Below, in pieces: positions 14,451 to 20,995 of a stretch of 37,281 bases of DNA. The notes beneath the pieces were generated by a model. That model was not told the DNA's origin, searched no databases, and worked only from the letters and a program-made list of their open reading frames with translations. Made by a program: the position numbers and the translations under genes. Origin of the DNA: a virus; IMG/VR virus record IMGVR_UViG_3300047202_000046, positions 1 through 37,281 of that record; one strand, given 5' to 3'. Position 1 is the first letter of the stretch, and each line of letters begins with the position of its first letter.

Positions 14451-14652
14451 CTTAGACGTGCGACTAGCGAAATACCTTGAAAACGGCTGAACGGCGTTGC
14501 TTTTTTATGTACCTTAATACTGCGTTTTAACGCTAGTTCTACGCAAATATACGTCTATTGAATCGACGTATAACGCGCTTTTGTTTTAAGATAAGAGACT
14601 CGATTACTCGTCGAGAATAAAAAACGGAAATAATAAAACGGAGGTAAAACAA
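14451..14652. other. Non-coding leader before the zinc-ribbon gene
   Basis: 202 bp without a gene. It holds a T-run (TTGCTTTTTTATG near 14498-14510) that may end the tRNA transcript, an 8-bp inverted repeat TATACGTC/GACGTATA (14548-14555 and 14565-14572) suited to a dimeric operator, a second small palindrome CTCGA/TCGAG around 14599-14615, and an 11-mer CGATTACTCGT (14601-14611) that recurs at 29940-29950. The region probably contains the promoter for the 14653 gene. Confidence 0.45.
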
Positions 14653-15201
14653 ATGGCAAGCTACAACAAGTTCACGAAACAAGTAAAGGAACGTATCGCC
14701 GAGACGTTTCCGGATGCTACACTAGCGGCAATTGACGACGCTCTTAAAGGAAAGCGCGCCAACCACGACGACTTCTTCAAAGCTGTTACGGACGCGAGAA
14801 GCGTTATCGAGAACGCGGAACGCGAAGCGACTACAGCTACACTGGAAGTAAAGGGCGAGTCAACCGTCGCTCATTTTGACGCGGGTAAAGTCGTCGATGG
14901 TCCCGTTACGCCGGAAGTAGTCAAAGAGAGCGCGAAGAAAGCGAAAGCTCGTAAAGCGGAGACGAAGAAAGCGCCTAAAGTACAGAAGCGAGCGAAGAAA
15001 TCGAACTTCACGCTCGTCGCCGCAGGTACTTGCCCGCACGACGACGCAAAGCTAAAGCAGTCTCGCGTCGCTAAGGGTAAAGGAATTTACCAGCTCTGCA
15101 CGAAATGCCAGCACGAGTGGTACTACTACCAGGATAAAGAGACGAGCAAACAGGGTTGCGTCTGTATTACTTGTCGCGGAGAGAAGAATAAGAAAGCTTA
15201 G
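14653..15201 (+). CDS. Lys-rich protein with C-terminal zinc ribbon
   Basis: A 182-residue protein with a helical N-terminal domain (residues 1-75), a Lys/Ala-rich linker (residues ~90-120, KKAKARKAETKKAPKVQKRA) like nucleoid proteins, and a C-terminal Cys cluster (TCPHD, CTKC, CVCITC) likely to bind zinc. No family recognised. The composition suggests nucleic-acid binding. It is the first gene after the tRNA with a strong CGGAGG site and could be an early, highly expressed protein. Confidence 0.65.
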   Translation: MASYNKFTKQVKERIAETFPDATLAAIDDALKGKRANHDDFFKAVTDARSVIENAEREATTATLEVKGESTVAHFDAGKVVDGPVTPEVVKESAKKAKARKAETKKAPKVQKRAKKSNFTLVAAGTCPHDDAKLKQSRVAKGKGIYQLCTKCQHEWYYYQDKETSKQGCVCITCRGEKNKKA

Positions 15202-15212
15202 ATTTACGTCGA

Positions 15213-15265
15213 GGCGCTAAGTAGCCGCGCGAGCTTAGCGCCTTAGGTAAGTCTAAGAAGACTTA
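15213..15265. repeat. Two hairpins before the integrase gene
   Basis: GGCGCTAAG/CTTAGCGCC (15213-15221 and 15234-15242, loop 12) is followed by TAAGTCT/AGACTTA (15248-15254 and 15259-15265, loop AAGA). The second ends 1 nt before the integrase ribosome region ACGGAGG. They may limit integrase expression. Confidence 0.6.
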
Positions 15266-15280
15266 ACGGAGGCGAACGAA

Positions 15281-16315
15281 ATGGTTAACGAAACAGTACA
15301 TCAGCTTTACGATCAAATCTCACCGGCAAATCAAGAAGTCGTCGCGATGCTTATTCGCAATCTCGCGGAAAAAGAGGGTATCGAAGCGGTCGACTCTGCA
15401 TCGCTACATACGCCGCGCGAGGGCGTCGAACTCTGGGCAAGCGACTTAGAGCTTCAAGGCTTAACTCGCGGGACCGCGAAAAGCTATACGCAGAAAGTCG
15501 AAGCGTTACTCGACAAATACGCGAATCCGACAGAGGTCGATATTCGAACGTTTCTAACGAATCTAATGAAGACTGAGAAGAAAGGAACTGCCGCGAACTA
15601 TATCAAGGCGTTTCGTAGCTTCTTCCGCTATCTCTACGAAAACAAGCTTTGGAACTCGAATCCTGCGTTGCGACTCAAGCTACCGAAGAACGCTTACGTC
15701 GCACGTCGTAGTCCGACGGAAGACGAGATACGGAAGCTCGCGAGCGTTGTCGACGACTCGTATGACGCTTTTATTATCGAATTCTTATCGAATACCGGAT
15801 TACGCGTAAGCGAGTTTAATCATCTTAAGCCGAACGACGCGGACTTAGATCAACACCGGATAAGCGTTATCGGCAAAGGGCATAAACAGCGCTATATACC
15901 GATCGCGTCGGGTTTCTTTCCTCTATTTCAAGCTTACGTCGAGAAAGCGCGAGAGAATAATCAAATCTGGCTATTCCCTGCGGCGCGCTCGGATACGAAA
16001 CAAGGCTTTATAAATCGCGGAAGCGTAGCGCATATGCTTCGACGCTACTGTAGGAAAGCTAGTATCGAGAATATCAGTCCGCATCAGCTACGCCACTTCT
16101 TCGCGACTTATCTACTCTCGCGTGGCGGAGACGTCAAAGCGGTTAGCGAATTACTCGGACACGCGGACGTTACGATTACCCTTAAGATTTATCATCATAT
16201 CGGCGAGCGTAATATACGCGACGTCGTTGAGCGTCTCTCGCCAGCGTCGCAAGAGCCAAAACGTCTACAACCAGGTAAAATAATTGAAGGCGAGTTCCGA
16301 GAAGTCGAGCAGTAG
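15281..16315 (+). CDS. Tyrosine recombinase / integrase
   Basis: A 344-residue XerC/D-like tyrosine recombinase. It has an N-terminal SAM-like core-binding domain (residues ~45-130, LTRGTAKSYTQKVEALL) and a catalytic domain with the full set: R175 (TGLRVSEF), K199 (GKGHKQR), H268 and R271 (SPHQLRHFF), H294 (LLGHADVTIT), Y304 (KIYHH). Residues 1-40 are an additional helical arm. It could integrate the phage into a host chromosome or resolve genome multimers. It lies on the same strand as everything else. The attachment site is not identified. Confidence 0.92.
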   Translation: MVNETVHQLYDQISPANQEVVAMLIRNLAEKEGIEAVDSASLHTPREGVELWASDLELQGLTRGTAKSYTQKVEALLDKYANPTEVDIRTFLTNLMKTEKKGTAANYIKAFRSFFRYLYENKLWNSNPALRLKLPKNAYVARRSPTEDEIRKLASVVDDSYDAFIIEFLSNTGLRVSEFNHLKPNDADLDQHRISVIGKGHKQRYIPIASGFFPLFQAYVEKARENNQIWLFPAARSDTKQGFINRGSVAHMLRRYCRKASIENISPHQLRHFFATYLLSRGGDVKAVSELLGHADVTITLKIYHHIGERNIRDVVERLSPASQEPKRLQPGKIIEGEFREVEQ

Positions 16316-16490
16316 TTCACTATTACTAACGCGCTAGGCTAGCGCCTTTTCGAGTCCTAGCGCGTTCTGCTTTAGCTAGAAATACCGCGTTACGACGCGA
16401 AGTGGAGGGACAAATATAAGATAAACACGACAGTATACGACCACGTTCGACAAGACAACACTAAACAAATCAAAACGAGAGGAGTAAAGA
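16316..16490. other. Non-coding region after the integrase, with nested inverted repeats
   Basis: Contains an 11-bp perfect inverted repeat, AACGCGCTAGG (16328-16338) with 16356-16366, enclosing a second one, GCGCTAG-G-CTAGCGC (16331-16345), which is followed by CTTTT. It also holds a GCGCCTTTTCG..TCCTAGC element (16342-16365). The alternatives are competing RNA hairpins that terminate transcription, or recombinase binding arms. The remaining ~120 nt contains AT-rich DNA and the ribosome site GAGGAG of the next gene. Confidence 0.6.
16342..16365 (+). repeat. Copy 3 of the GCGCCTTTTCG..TCCTAGC element
   Basis: GCGCCTTTTCG-AG-TCCTAGCGCG, 27 nt after the integrase stop. Here the element is half of an 11-bp inverted repeat, so it can fold into a hairpin. 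See the copies at 6326, 12285 and 29803. Confidence 0.55.
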
Positions 16491-17045
16491 ATGTACAAGG
16501 TTAAAGTTCAACTTAAAGGAATCGTACCACTCGCAATGGATAAACTCGACCCAGAACAGATATTAAATCCGCCCTCGCATCCTGCACGTCCTACCGAAGA
16601 ACAACTTCAAGAAATAGCCGAGCGCGCTATATATCGAAACGGAAGCGGACTATATCTACCGCGACGCGCTATTAAGAAGTGTCTACTCGATGGCTCGGAT
16701 AAAGCGAATCTTAAAGTTGGGAGGATAAAGCTTTCAAAATTTCTCGAAGCGACTCTGTTTATCGAAGAACGCGAGCCGTTATTCAACGTAAAAGCGCCGG
16801 ACGCATATGAGCAATTCGTTATGCGTAGAAAAGACGGTAACTGTATTATCAAACGCCGACCACTTCTAAACGCCGGTTGGTTATTAGCTTTTACGATTGC
16901 CGTCGATAGCGCGCGAGATTCGGAACAGATAAAAGAGGCACTCGAAACAGGCGGAACACTTATTGGACTCGGTAACGGACGACCAGAATACGGTCGATTT
17001 ATAGTAACGAAATGGGAGGTAATAAAAGATGGTAAACGAAACTAA
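16491..17045 (+). CDS. RAMP-like (Cas5/Cas7-fold-like) phage protein, unknown role
   Basis: A 184-residue protein. It starts with KVKVQLKGIVPLAMDKL, a first strand like that of RAMP domains, and ends with a Gly-rich stretch (GGTLIGLGNGRPEYGRF) then VTKWEV, resembling the conserved ending of a common phage family (GLLDFRP-type, GRFxVxxW) that I associate with RRM/RAMP folds. AERAIYRNGSGLYLPRRAIKK is the second conserved block. In CRISPR systems such folds bind RNA; no CRISPR genes or array are near. It leads the replication block and overlaps the next gene by 17 nt. The fold is inferred. Confidence 0.5.
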   Translation: MYKVKVQLKGIVPLAMDKLDPEQILNPPSHPARPTEEQLQEIAERAIYRNGSGLYLPRRAIKKCLLDGSDKANLKVGRIKLSKFLEATLFIEEREPLFNVKAPDAYEQFVMRRKDGNCIIKRRPLLNAGWLLAFTIAVDSARDSEQIKEALETGGTLIGLGNGRPEYGRFIVTKWEVIKDGKRN

Positions 17046-17316
17046 CTTCGACGCACTCGCAGAAGAATCGGTCGAGACGCTAAGAGACTTTCTATCAATG
17101 GGAAATCCAGATGAAAACGCGATAACGAAAGCCGGAATAGCAAAGAGTAGTCTTAGCGCCTGGACACGCTTCAAGCAGACGCAAAGCTCGTTAATCACGA
17201 CAAAGGCAATTCTTATTCGAGACCTCGCCGAGAATAAGAGCGAGCTTCTTCGGTATCTTCGCGTCTCCGCCCCTGAGCTTAATATCGTTAAAGCTTTATC
17301 GAAAGGTAAGAAATAG
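17029..17316 (+). CDS. Small conserved phage protein
   Basis: A 95-residue helical protein (SSLSAWTRFKQTQSS in the middle, then LAENKSELLRYLRVSAPEL) of a type often next to the RAMP-like gene in phages. It starts inside that gene with GGGAGG upstream. No motif indicates a function. It may act together with its neighbour. Confidence 0.6.
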   Translation: MVNETNFDALAEESVETLRDFLSMGNPDENAITKAGIAKSSLSAWTRFKQTQSSLITTKAILIRDLAENKSELLRYLRVSAPELNIVKALSKGKK

Positions 17317-17386
17317 TCATACGACTCTACGTCACAATACAGAACTAGACTCGACGCGTTCGCGCGACTCATTACAGCTTTACGAC

Positions 17387-17416
17387 GAAGCGCTAAACTT
17401 TAGAGCTTAGCGCTTC
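17387..17416. repeat. 10-bp inverted repeat before the zinc-finger gene
   Basis: GAAGCGCTAA (17387-17396) pairs with TTAGCGCTTC (17407-17416), and the 10-nt interior can add a CT/AG pair. It shares the GCGCTAA core with the hairpin at 15213. It lies in the 130-nt gap 17317-17446, which holds no gene. Confidence 0.6.
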
Positions 17417-17446
17417 TCGTAAGTCTATAACGAACGGAGAATGTAA

Positions 17447-17626
17447 ATGAAGAAGACGAAATACGAGCAGATAGCTTTCGAGTGTAGTGAGTGTCACCAA
17501 CCAATTATCGGTATAGCCGGACTCGTTAATCGAAAGCTCTATTGTCTTAAGCACTATCGAAAGTATCGGAGAATTGAAGATGAAAAGAAAAGCGCTAACA
17601 CCGGAACAGAAAGCGCGAGCGAATAA
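17447..17626 (+). CDS. Small zinc-finger-like protein
   Basis: A 59-residue open frame with ATG at 17447 and ribosome site ACGGAG. ECSECHQPI and LYCLKHYRKYRR suggest a CxxC-H/C zinc site. Its end overlaps the start of the HNH-like gene by 47 nt in another frame, with the downstream start inside it. Function unknown. Confidence 0.5.
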   Translation: MKKTKYEQIAFECSECHQPIIGIAGLVNRKLYCLKHYRKYRRIEDEKKSANTGTESASE

Positions 17627-17912
17627 GAAGCGACAAGCTACGTTAAAGCGTCCTATTCGAACTTGCTGGCTATGCTTCAAGCAGAAGCGAAAGTATATGC
17701 ACGAACACCACGTTTTCCTACGTGAGAACGATCTTGAGACGACGCTTTGGTTATGCGCTGGCTGTCATTATCTAATCGGACTTCTCGCGAGACGGAAGTT
17801 CTTAAATAATGCGCAAACGCTCGAAGACTTAATTACACTCGCTCGCTTTCAAGCAGGACTCGAAGACGCGAAGACAATCATTAAGTTCGAATACACCGGA
17901 GGGAAGAAATGA
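17580..17912 (+). CDS. HNH-like endonuclease protein
   Basis: The ATG at 17580 (GGAGA 7 nt upstream) is preferred over the TTG at 17574; the product is 110 residues. Basic N-terminus (KALTPEQKARANKKRQATL), then CWLC, HEHHVF and CAGCHYLI: two CxxC pairs that flank a His-rich turn, as in zinc-bound HNH nucleases. The HNH motif is incomplete (no clear third N/H motif), so it could be a structural zinc protein. The stop overlaps the next ATG. Confidence 0.58.
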   Translation: MKRKALTPEQKARANKKRQATLKRPIRTCWLCFKQKRKYMHEHHVFLRENDLETTLWLCAGCHYLIGLLARRKFLNNAQTLEDLITLARFQAGLEDAKTIIKFEYTGGKK

Positions 17913-18433
17913 AAGCGAGATGGTATAAATATATCAAGATCGCCGAACGCATATCAAGAAAAGTTACAAAACAAGAGCGCGAGGATATGAGGAACGATAT
18001 TATTGTCGCTTTAGCGCAAGCGGAAATTGACTCTAAGAAAAGACTAAAGAATAATAATTTAGAGACGATCGCTTATAGAACTAAAACGCGTTACGACTTC
18101 GCTCGACGTGAACGTGGGTCTTTGTCTAGTCTTGATTTAATGCTTGAGAGAAATCCGCTTTTAGAAGCTACTCTTGGACACGAAGATGATACAACGCTAG
18201 AACTAATAGAAGAAGAAGACGAAAACGAACAGAATGAGATATTTGAGAAAGCTCTTGAAAAGTTAAGCGAACGAGAGCAACAAGTCATAAGATTATATCT
18301 CGGTTTCAATGAGCAAAGAGTTAAAATGAACTTTCGTCAAATCGCGAAAGAGCTTGGTATATCTCATATGACGGCACAAAGAGACATCGTAGTCGCTCTC
18401 AAAAAATTCAAGAATGTTACAAGCAAACGATAG
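17909..18433 (+). CDS. Sigma-70-like RNA polymerase factor
   Basis: A 174-residue protein. Residues ~20-70 resemble region 2 of small sigma factors (DMRNDIIVALAQAEID, AYRTKTRYDFARRERG). Residues ~118-170 form a region-4-like HTH (LSEREQQVIRLYLGF then NFRQIAKELGISHMTAQRDI). An acidic linker joins them (EEEDENEQNE). It could redirect host RNA polymerase to phage genes. The late genes show no conserved -10/-35 that I can assign to it. Coupled to the previous gene by ATGA. Confidence 0.7.
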   Translation: MKARWYKYIKIAERISRKVTKQEREDMRNDIIVALAQAEIDSKKRLKNNNLETIAYRTKTRYDFARRERGSLSSLDLMLERNPLLEATLGHEDDTTLELIEEEDENEQNEIFEKALEKLSEREQQVIRLYLGFNEQRVKMNFRQIAKELGISHMTAQRDIVVALKKFKNVTSKR

Positions 18434-18483
18434 TATATAGAGGGTATAAACGTCCACTTTTTATTTTGTCTTGGAGTATCGCG

Positions 18484-18717
18484 ATGAACGCGAAATCTAT
18501 TAACGCACTTTATCCACCACACGTGCTCTGGGAGAGTACGGGCTATTATAGACACAAGTTTTATTGTTCAAGAATTGATATAAGCGAAGCCGAGCTTGAA
18601 TGTAAAGCATACGATTATTTAGAAAGCGAATTGCTACACGACGATTTTATTATAAAAAAGATTCTTCGCGTAGAAAACGCGCCTTGGGACTGTTGGATAA
18701 TTTACGAGTTACTTTAA
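18484..18717 (+). CDS. Small unknown protein
   Basis: 77 residues from the ATG at 18484 (TTGGAG 8 nt upstream); a TTG at 18466 is possible but less well placed. Contains WESTGYYRHKFYCSRIDISEAELE and a C-terminal WDCWIIYELL. No family recognised. It lies between the sigma-like gene and a run of small replication-region genes. Confidence 0.5.
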   Translation: MNAKSINALYPPHVLWESTGYYRHKFYCSRIDISEAELECKAYDYLESELLHDDFIIKKILRVENAPWDCWIIYELL

Positions 18718-18720
18718 TCA

Positions 18721-18930
18721 ATGACAAACTGGCAAAGCGATCGACCGACCGAGCGCCAGATACGCGCAATCGCTAAACTCTGTATCGCGAATCGAATACG
18801 TGAGCCAATAGAAGAACTTGTCAGAAATAAAGCGGAAGCGCGCTACGCGCAATACGCCTTAATAACACAATTGAGAGCGAACAATGTCGATAGAACTAAG
18901 AACGTTCGAACAATCAGACGCTTCGAGTGA
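18721..18930 (+). CDS. Small basic helical protein
   Basis: 69 residues. PTERQIRAIAKLC followed by REPIEELVRNKAEARYAQYAL suggests two helices; no family is certain. The ribosome site is weak, and translation may be coupled to the gene ending 3 nt upstream. It overlaps the next gene by 47 nt. Confidence 0.5.
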   Translation: MTNWQSDRPTERQIRAIAKLCIANRIREPIEELVRNKAEARYAQYALITQLRANNVDRTKNVRTIRRFE

Positions 18931-19315
18931 AACTAGAGAACTTCATATATCCGCTCAAGAAGCGCTTATTATTGACGCTTGCTTAAAGAATGGCGACTTC
19001 TCCGATCTGAACGACTTCTTTATGATGCTCGCTAGAATTATTACGAAGAACGAACAAGACGTCGTTATTAACGTTACTAAAGATGAACTTCTATTTCTTC
19101 GTAACTTTATAATACCGTTTATTAGCATCGGTAATACTAACGGACTCGATATTATTATCAAAATTTACGGACTTCTTAATGAGATGGAACTTGATAATTT
19201 ATTTAAATCCGTCGGTCTTGATAGAAAGAAATTAAATACTCTAGTGGAGATAAAAGATGACAACAAGGACAATACCCAGAATAGTACCGCGAGTAAGTCC
19301 GACTCCGGAGATTGA
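18884..19315 (+). CDS. Unknown replication-region protein
   Basis: A 143-residue acidic protein. It contains ISAQEALIIDACLKNGDFSDLNDFF and a hydrophobic segment (FLRNFIIPFISIGNTNGLDIIIKIYGLL, which is amphipathic rather than membrane-spanning), with a low-complexity tail (DDNKDNTQNSTASKSDSGD). The start overlaps the previous gene. No recognised family. Confidence 0.55.
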   Translation: MSIELRTFEQSDASSETRELHISAQEALIIDACLKNGDFSDLNDFFMMLARIITKNEQDVVINVTKDELLFLRNFIIPFISIGNTNGLDIIIKIYGLLNEMELDNLFKSVGLDRKKLNTLVEIKDDNKDNTQNSTASKSDSGD

Positions 19316-19388
19316 CCCCGATACGAGACTTAATCCGGATAGACTTTGTCCGCATCAAAAAGAAAAGGTAGTTCGAGCGATACCGTGA
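19257..19388 (+). CDS. Possible 43-residue overlapping gene
   Basis: An ATG at 19257 has GGAG 7 nt upstream and opens a frame to TGA 19386-19388 (MTTRTIPRIVPRVSPTPEID...). It overlaps the ends of both neighbours and contains LNPDRLCPHQKEKVVRAIP. Pro- and Arg-rich. The good ribosome site is the main support. It may be real or simply couple translation into 19346. Confidence 0.35.
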   Translation: MTTRTIPRIVPRVSPTPEIDPDTRLNPDRLCPHQKEKVVRAIP

Positions 19389-19837
19389 CCGATATGTTTG
19401 CGTGGTTCGTTGGAGACATTCAAGAAGTTATAGCTATACTCGAAGACTGGTTTCTAGCAATAGAGAATGGTACGGCGTCTAAGCGTCTCCCTGACCCGTT
19501 AGGCAAGCGTTACGACAAAGACGCCGTTAATATCTTTATTGAGTCAATCGAGGGCGTTTTTACGTTTGAACTCGCGCATCACGCGAGCTATCACGACGAA
19601 ATCGGTATAAGAACGCGCGGTAAAGGAATGACGAATCCGCCAGATTTTAACCGTCTTATTGGAGCATCGAGAGAAGCTTTTATGCAAGCCATAATTGCGA
19701 AGCGAGACGAAGTTCAAAAGAGAGTAAATACTAGATATAACGCGCGTTCAGACGAATTAGAAGACGAGACGGAGAGTTATCCCAACGATTATACAGAAAT
19801 AGACGAGGATAATAGCTTCGATCCGGAGGAAGGATAG
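19346..19837 (+). CDS. Unknown acidic protein before the Cas4-like nuclease
   Basis: The frame opens at a TTG at 19346; a GTG at 19385 or ATG at 19394 are alternatives and the true start is unclear. Residues include WFVGDIQEVIAILEDWFLAIENG and FTFELAHHASYHDEIGIRTRG, with an acidic tail (DYTEIDEDNSFDPEEG). No family recognised. It ends with a strong ribosome site for the next gene (GGAGGAAGG) inside its last codons. Confidence 0.55.
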   Translation: MSASKRKGSSSDTVTDMFAWFVGDIQEVIAILEDWFLAIENGTASKRLPDPLGKRYDKDAVNIFIESIEGVFTFELAHHASYHDEIGIRTRGKGMTNPPDFNRLIGASREAFMQAIIAKRDEVQKRVNTRYNARSDELEDETESYPNDYTEIDEDNSFDPEEG

Positions 19838-20623
19838 ATGCCACAAGTCGGATGGTTATGTTCGCTTAATAAAAAGCTTGTAAGCTTTGACGATTGTATC
19901 GACTGCGCAAGACAGATTAATCCGCGCGGTCGTTGCGACTTTACGCCGGAGATACTAATAGGTATTCGTAACAGTATCTACCCGAAATCTCCGGAGCAGA
20001 TTCTTAAATCTAAGTCGCTAGGACTGACAACATTAATCGGGGAGACGCGCCAGCGTATTCTCGAACTTTTTTGTACTTACTACGCCGAGCCAAGCTGGTC
20101 AATGTATCGTGGTACTCTCGCACATAGTCTAATCGAGAACGTAACACGTAGCGACGCGTGGCACGAAGTAGCTTATAAGCGAACGCTTACTATAGACGGT
20201 GAGACGTGGTACGTAAGCGGACGTGCCGATGTTATCATTCCGTACAAACCAATTACTATTATCGACTATAAGACTACCGTCGCCGTACCGCGATACGAGA
20301 AGACTTATGGAAATCACAAAGAACAGCTTAACGCTTATCGCTGGCTATTCGAGCCTCTTTTTATTGCCGAGAAACTTCGCGTTGAGTATATGGATATGAA
20401 ACGTATACGCCGTATGGATGTAGAAATTGAAAACATCGCAGAAGTCGGAGAGCGCTTAAAAGAAAGCGCGGAGTTATACGTAAAGCATCTTAAAGCGAAG
20501 ACGGCTCCGCCAGGCGAATACGCTAAGAAGTATCCGTGTTCTTATTGTAGCGTGATAGAAGAATGCAAGAAATACAAAACGAATCAAAAACTCAACGGAG
20601 GAAGTAATGCCAAAAGAAGCTAA
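19838..20623 (+). CDS. Cas4/RecB-like PD-(D/E)XK nuclease
   Basis: A 261-residue single-strand-type nuclease. MYRGTLAHSLIE carries the conserved His, SGRADVI the first Asp, IIDYKTT the D-x-K pair, and the QLNAYRWL helix the Gln-Tyr motif. A C-terminal CSYCSVIEEC plus an N-terminal Cys (GRCDFTP) could hold a 4Fe-4S cluster, as in Cas4. Phage Cas4-like exonucleases process DNA ends in replication or recombination. No CRISPR locus is present. It precedes the possible OB-fold protein and the replicase. Confidence 0.83.
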   Translation: MPQVGWLCSLNKKLVSFDDCIDCARQINPRGRCDFTPEILIGIRNSIYPKSPEQILKSKSLGLTTLIGETRQRILELFCTYYAEPSWSMYRGTLAHSLIENVTRSDAWHEVAYKRTLTIDGETWYVSGRADVIIPYKPITIIDYKTTVAVPRYEKTYGNHKEQLNAYRWLFEPLFIAEKLRVEYMDMKRIRRMDVEIENIAEVGERLKESAELYVKHLKAKTAPPGEYAKKYPCSYCSVIEECKKYKTNQKLNGGSNAKRS

Positions 20624-20987
20624 AGTAAAGACACCGGAGCAAAGCGCAAAAGAGAGCGACCGAATTGTAAGTCGAGCGGGCGGCGGTTCGCCATACGGCG
20701 ATATTGAGAAAGTCAAGCTCGAAGACATTGTTGGCGAGGACGTTCGCGTACTCGACTTCGAAATCGCGACGACTGATATGTTCAAAGATGAAAAGGGTAA
20801 TCCTAAGCCGGTTGCCGAAGCAAAGCTTGAACTTATCGAGCGTAATAACAAAGTCGTACGTATCGTAATCTGGGCAACGACTGTTATCGGCGCGTTACGC
20901 GGGATCGACAAAGCGACTTTACCGCGCGTTACAAAGATCGACCGTGCGCGAAGTAAGAACGGGCGAAATATCTACGTATTAAGCTAG
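20607..20987 (+). CDS. Possible OB-fold (single-strand DNA-binding) protein
   Basis: A 126-residue protein overlapping the nuclease gene by 17 nt with CGGAGG upstream. VKLEDIVGEDVRVLDFEIATTD, PVAEAKLELIERNNKVVRIVIWA and an alternating strand pattern to the end (GRNIYVLS) resemble an OB-fold, and the position between nuclease and replicase fits a single-strand DNA-binding protein. No diagnostic motif is present and the C-terminus lacks the acidic tip of bacterial SSB. Confidence 0.4.
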   Translation: MPKEAKVKTPEQSAKESDRIVSRAGGGSPYGDIEKVKLEDIVGEDVRVLDFEIATTDMFKDEKGNPKPVAEAKLELIERNNKVVRIVIWATTVIGALRGIDKATLPRVTKIDRARSKNGRNIYVLS

Positions 20988-20995
20988 AGGCTATC

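Noticed and set aside
16328-16366. attP core of the integrase
   Set aside because: The 11-bp arms are 17 bp apart, too far for a tyrosine recombinase core of 6-8 bp, and the structure fits an RNA hairpin; not excluded as an accessory site.
19838-20623. CRISPR-Cas system, because of the Cas4-like nuclease and the RAMP-like protein
   Set aside because: No repeat-spacer array, no Cas1/Cas2 or effector; phages commonly carry lone Cas4-like nucleases.
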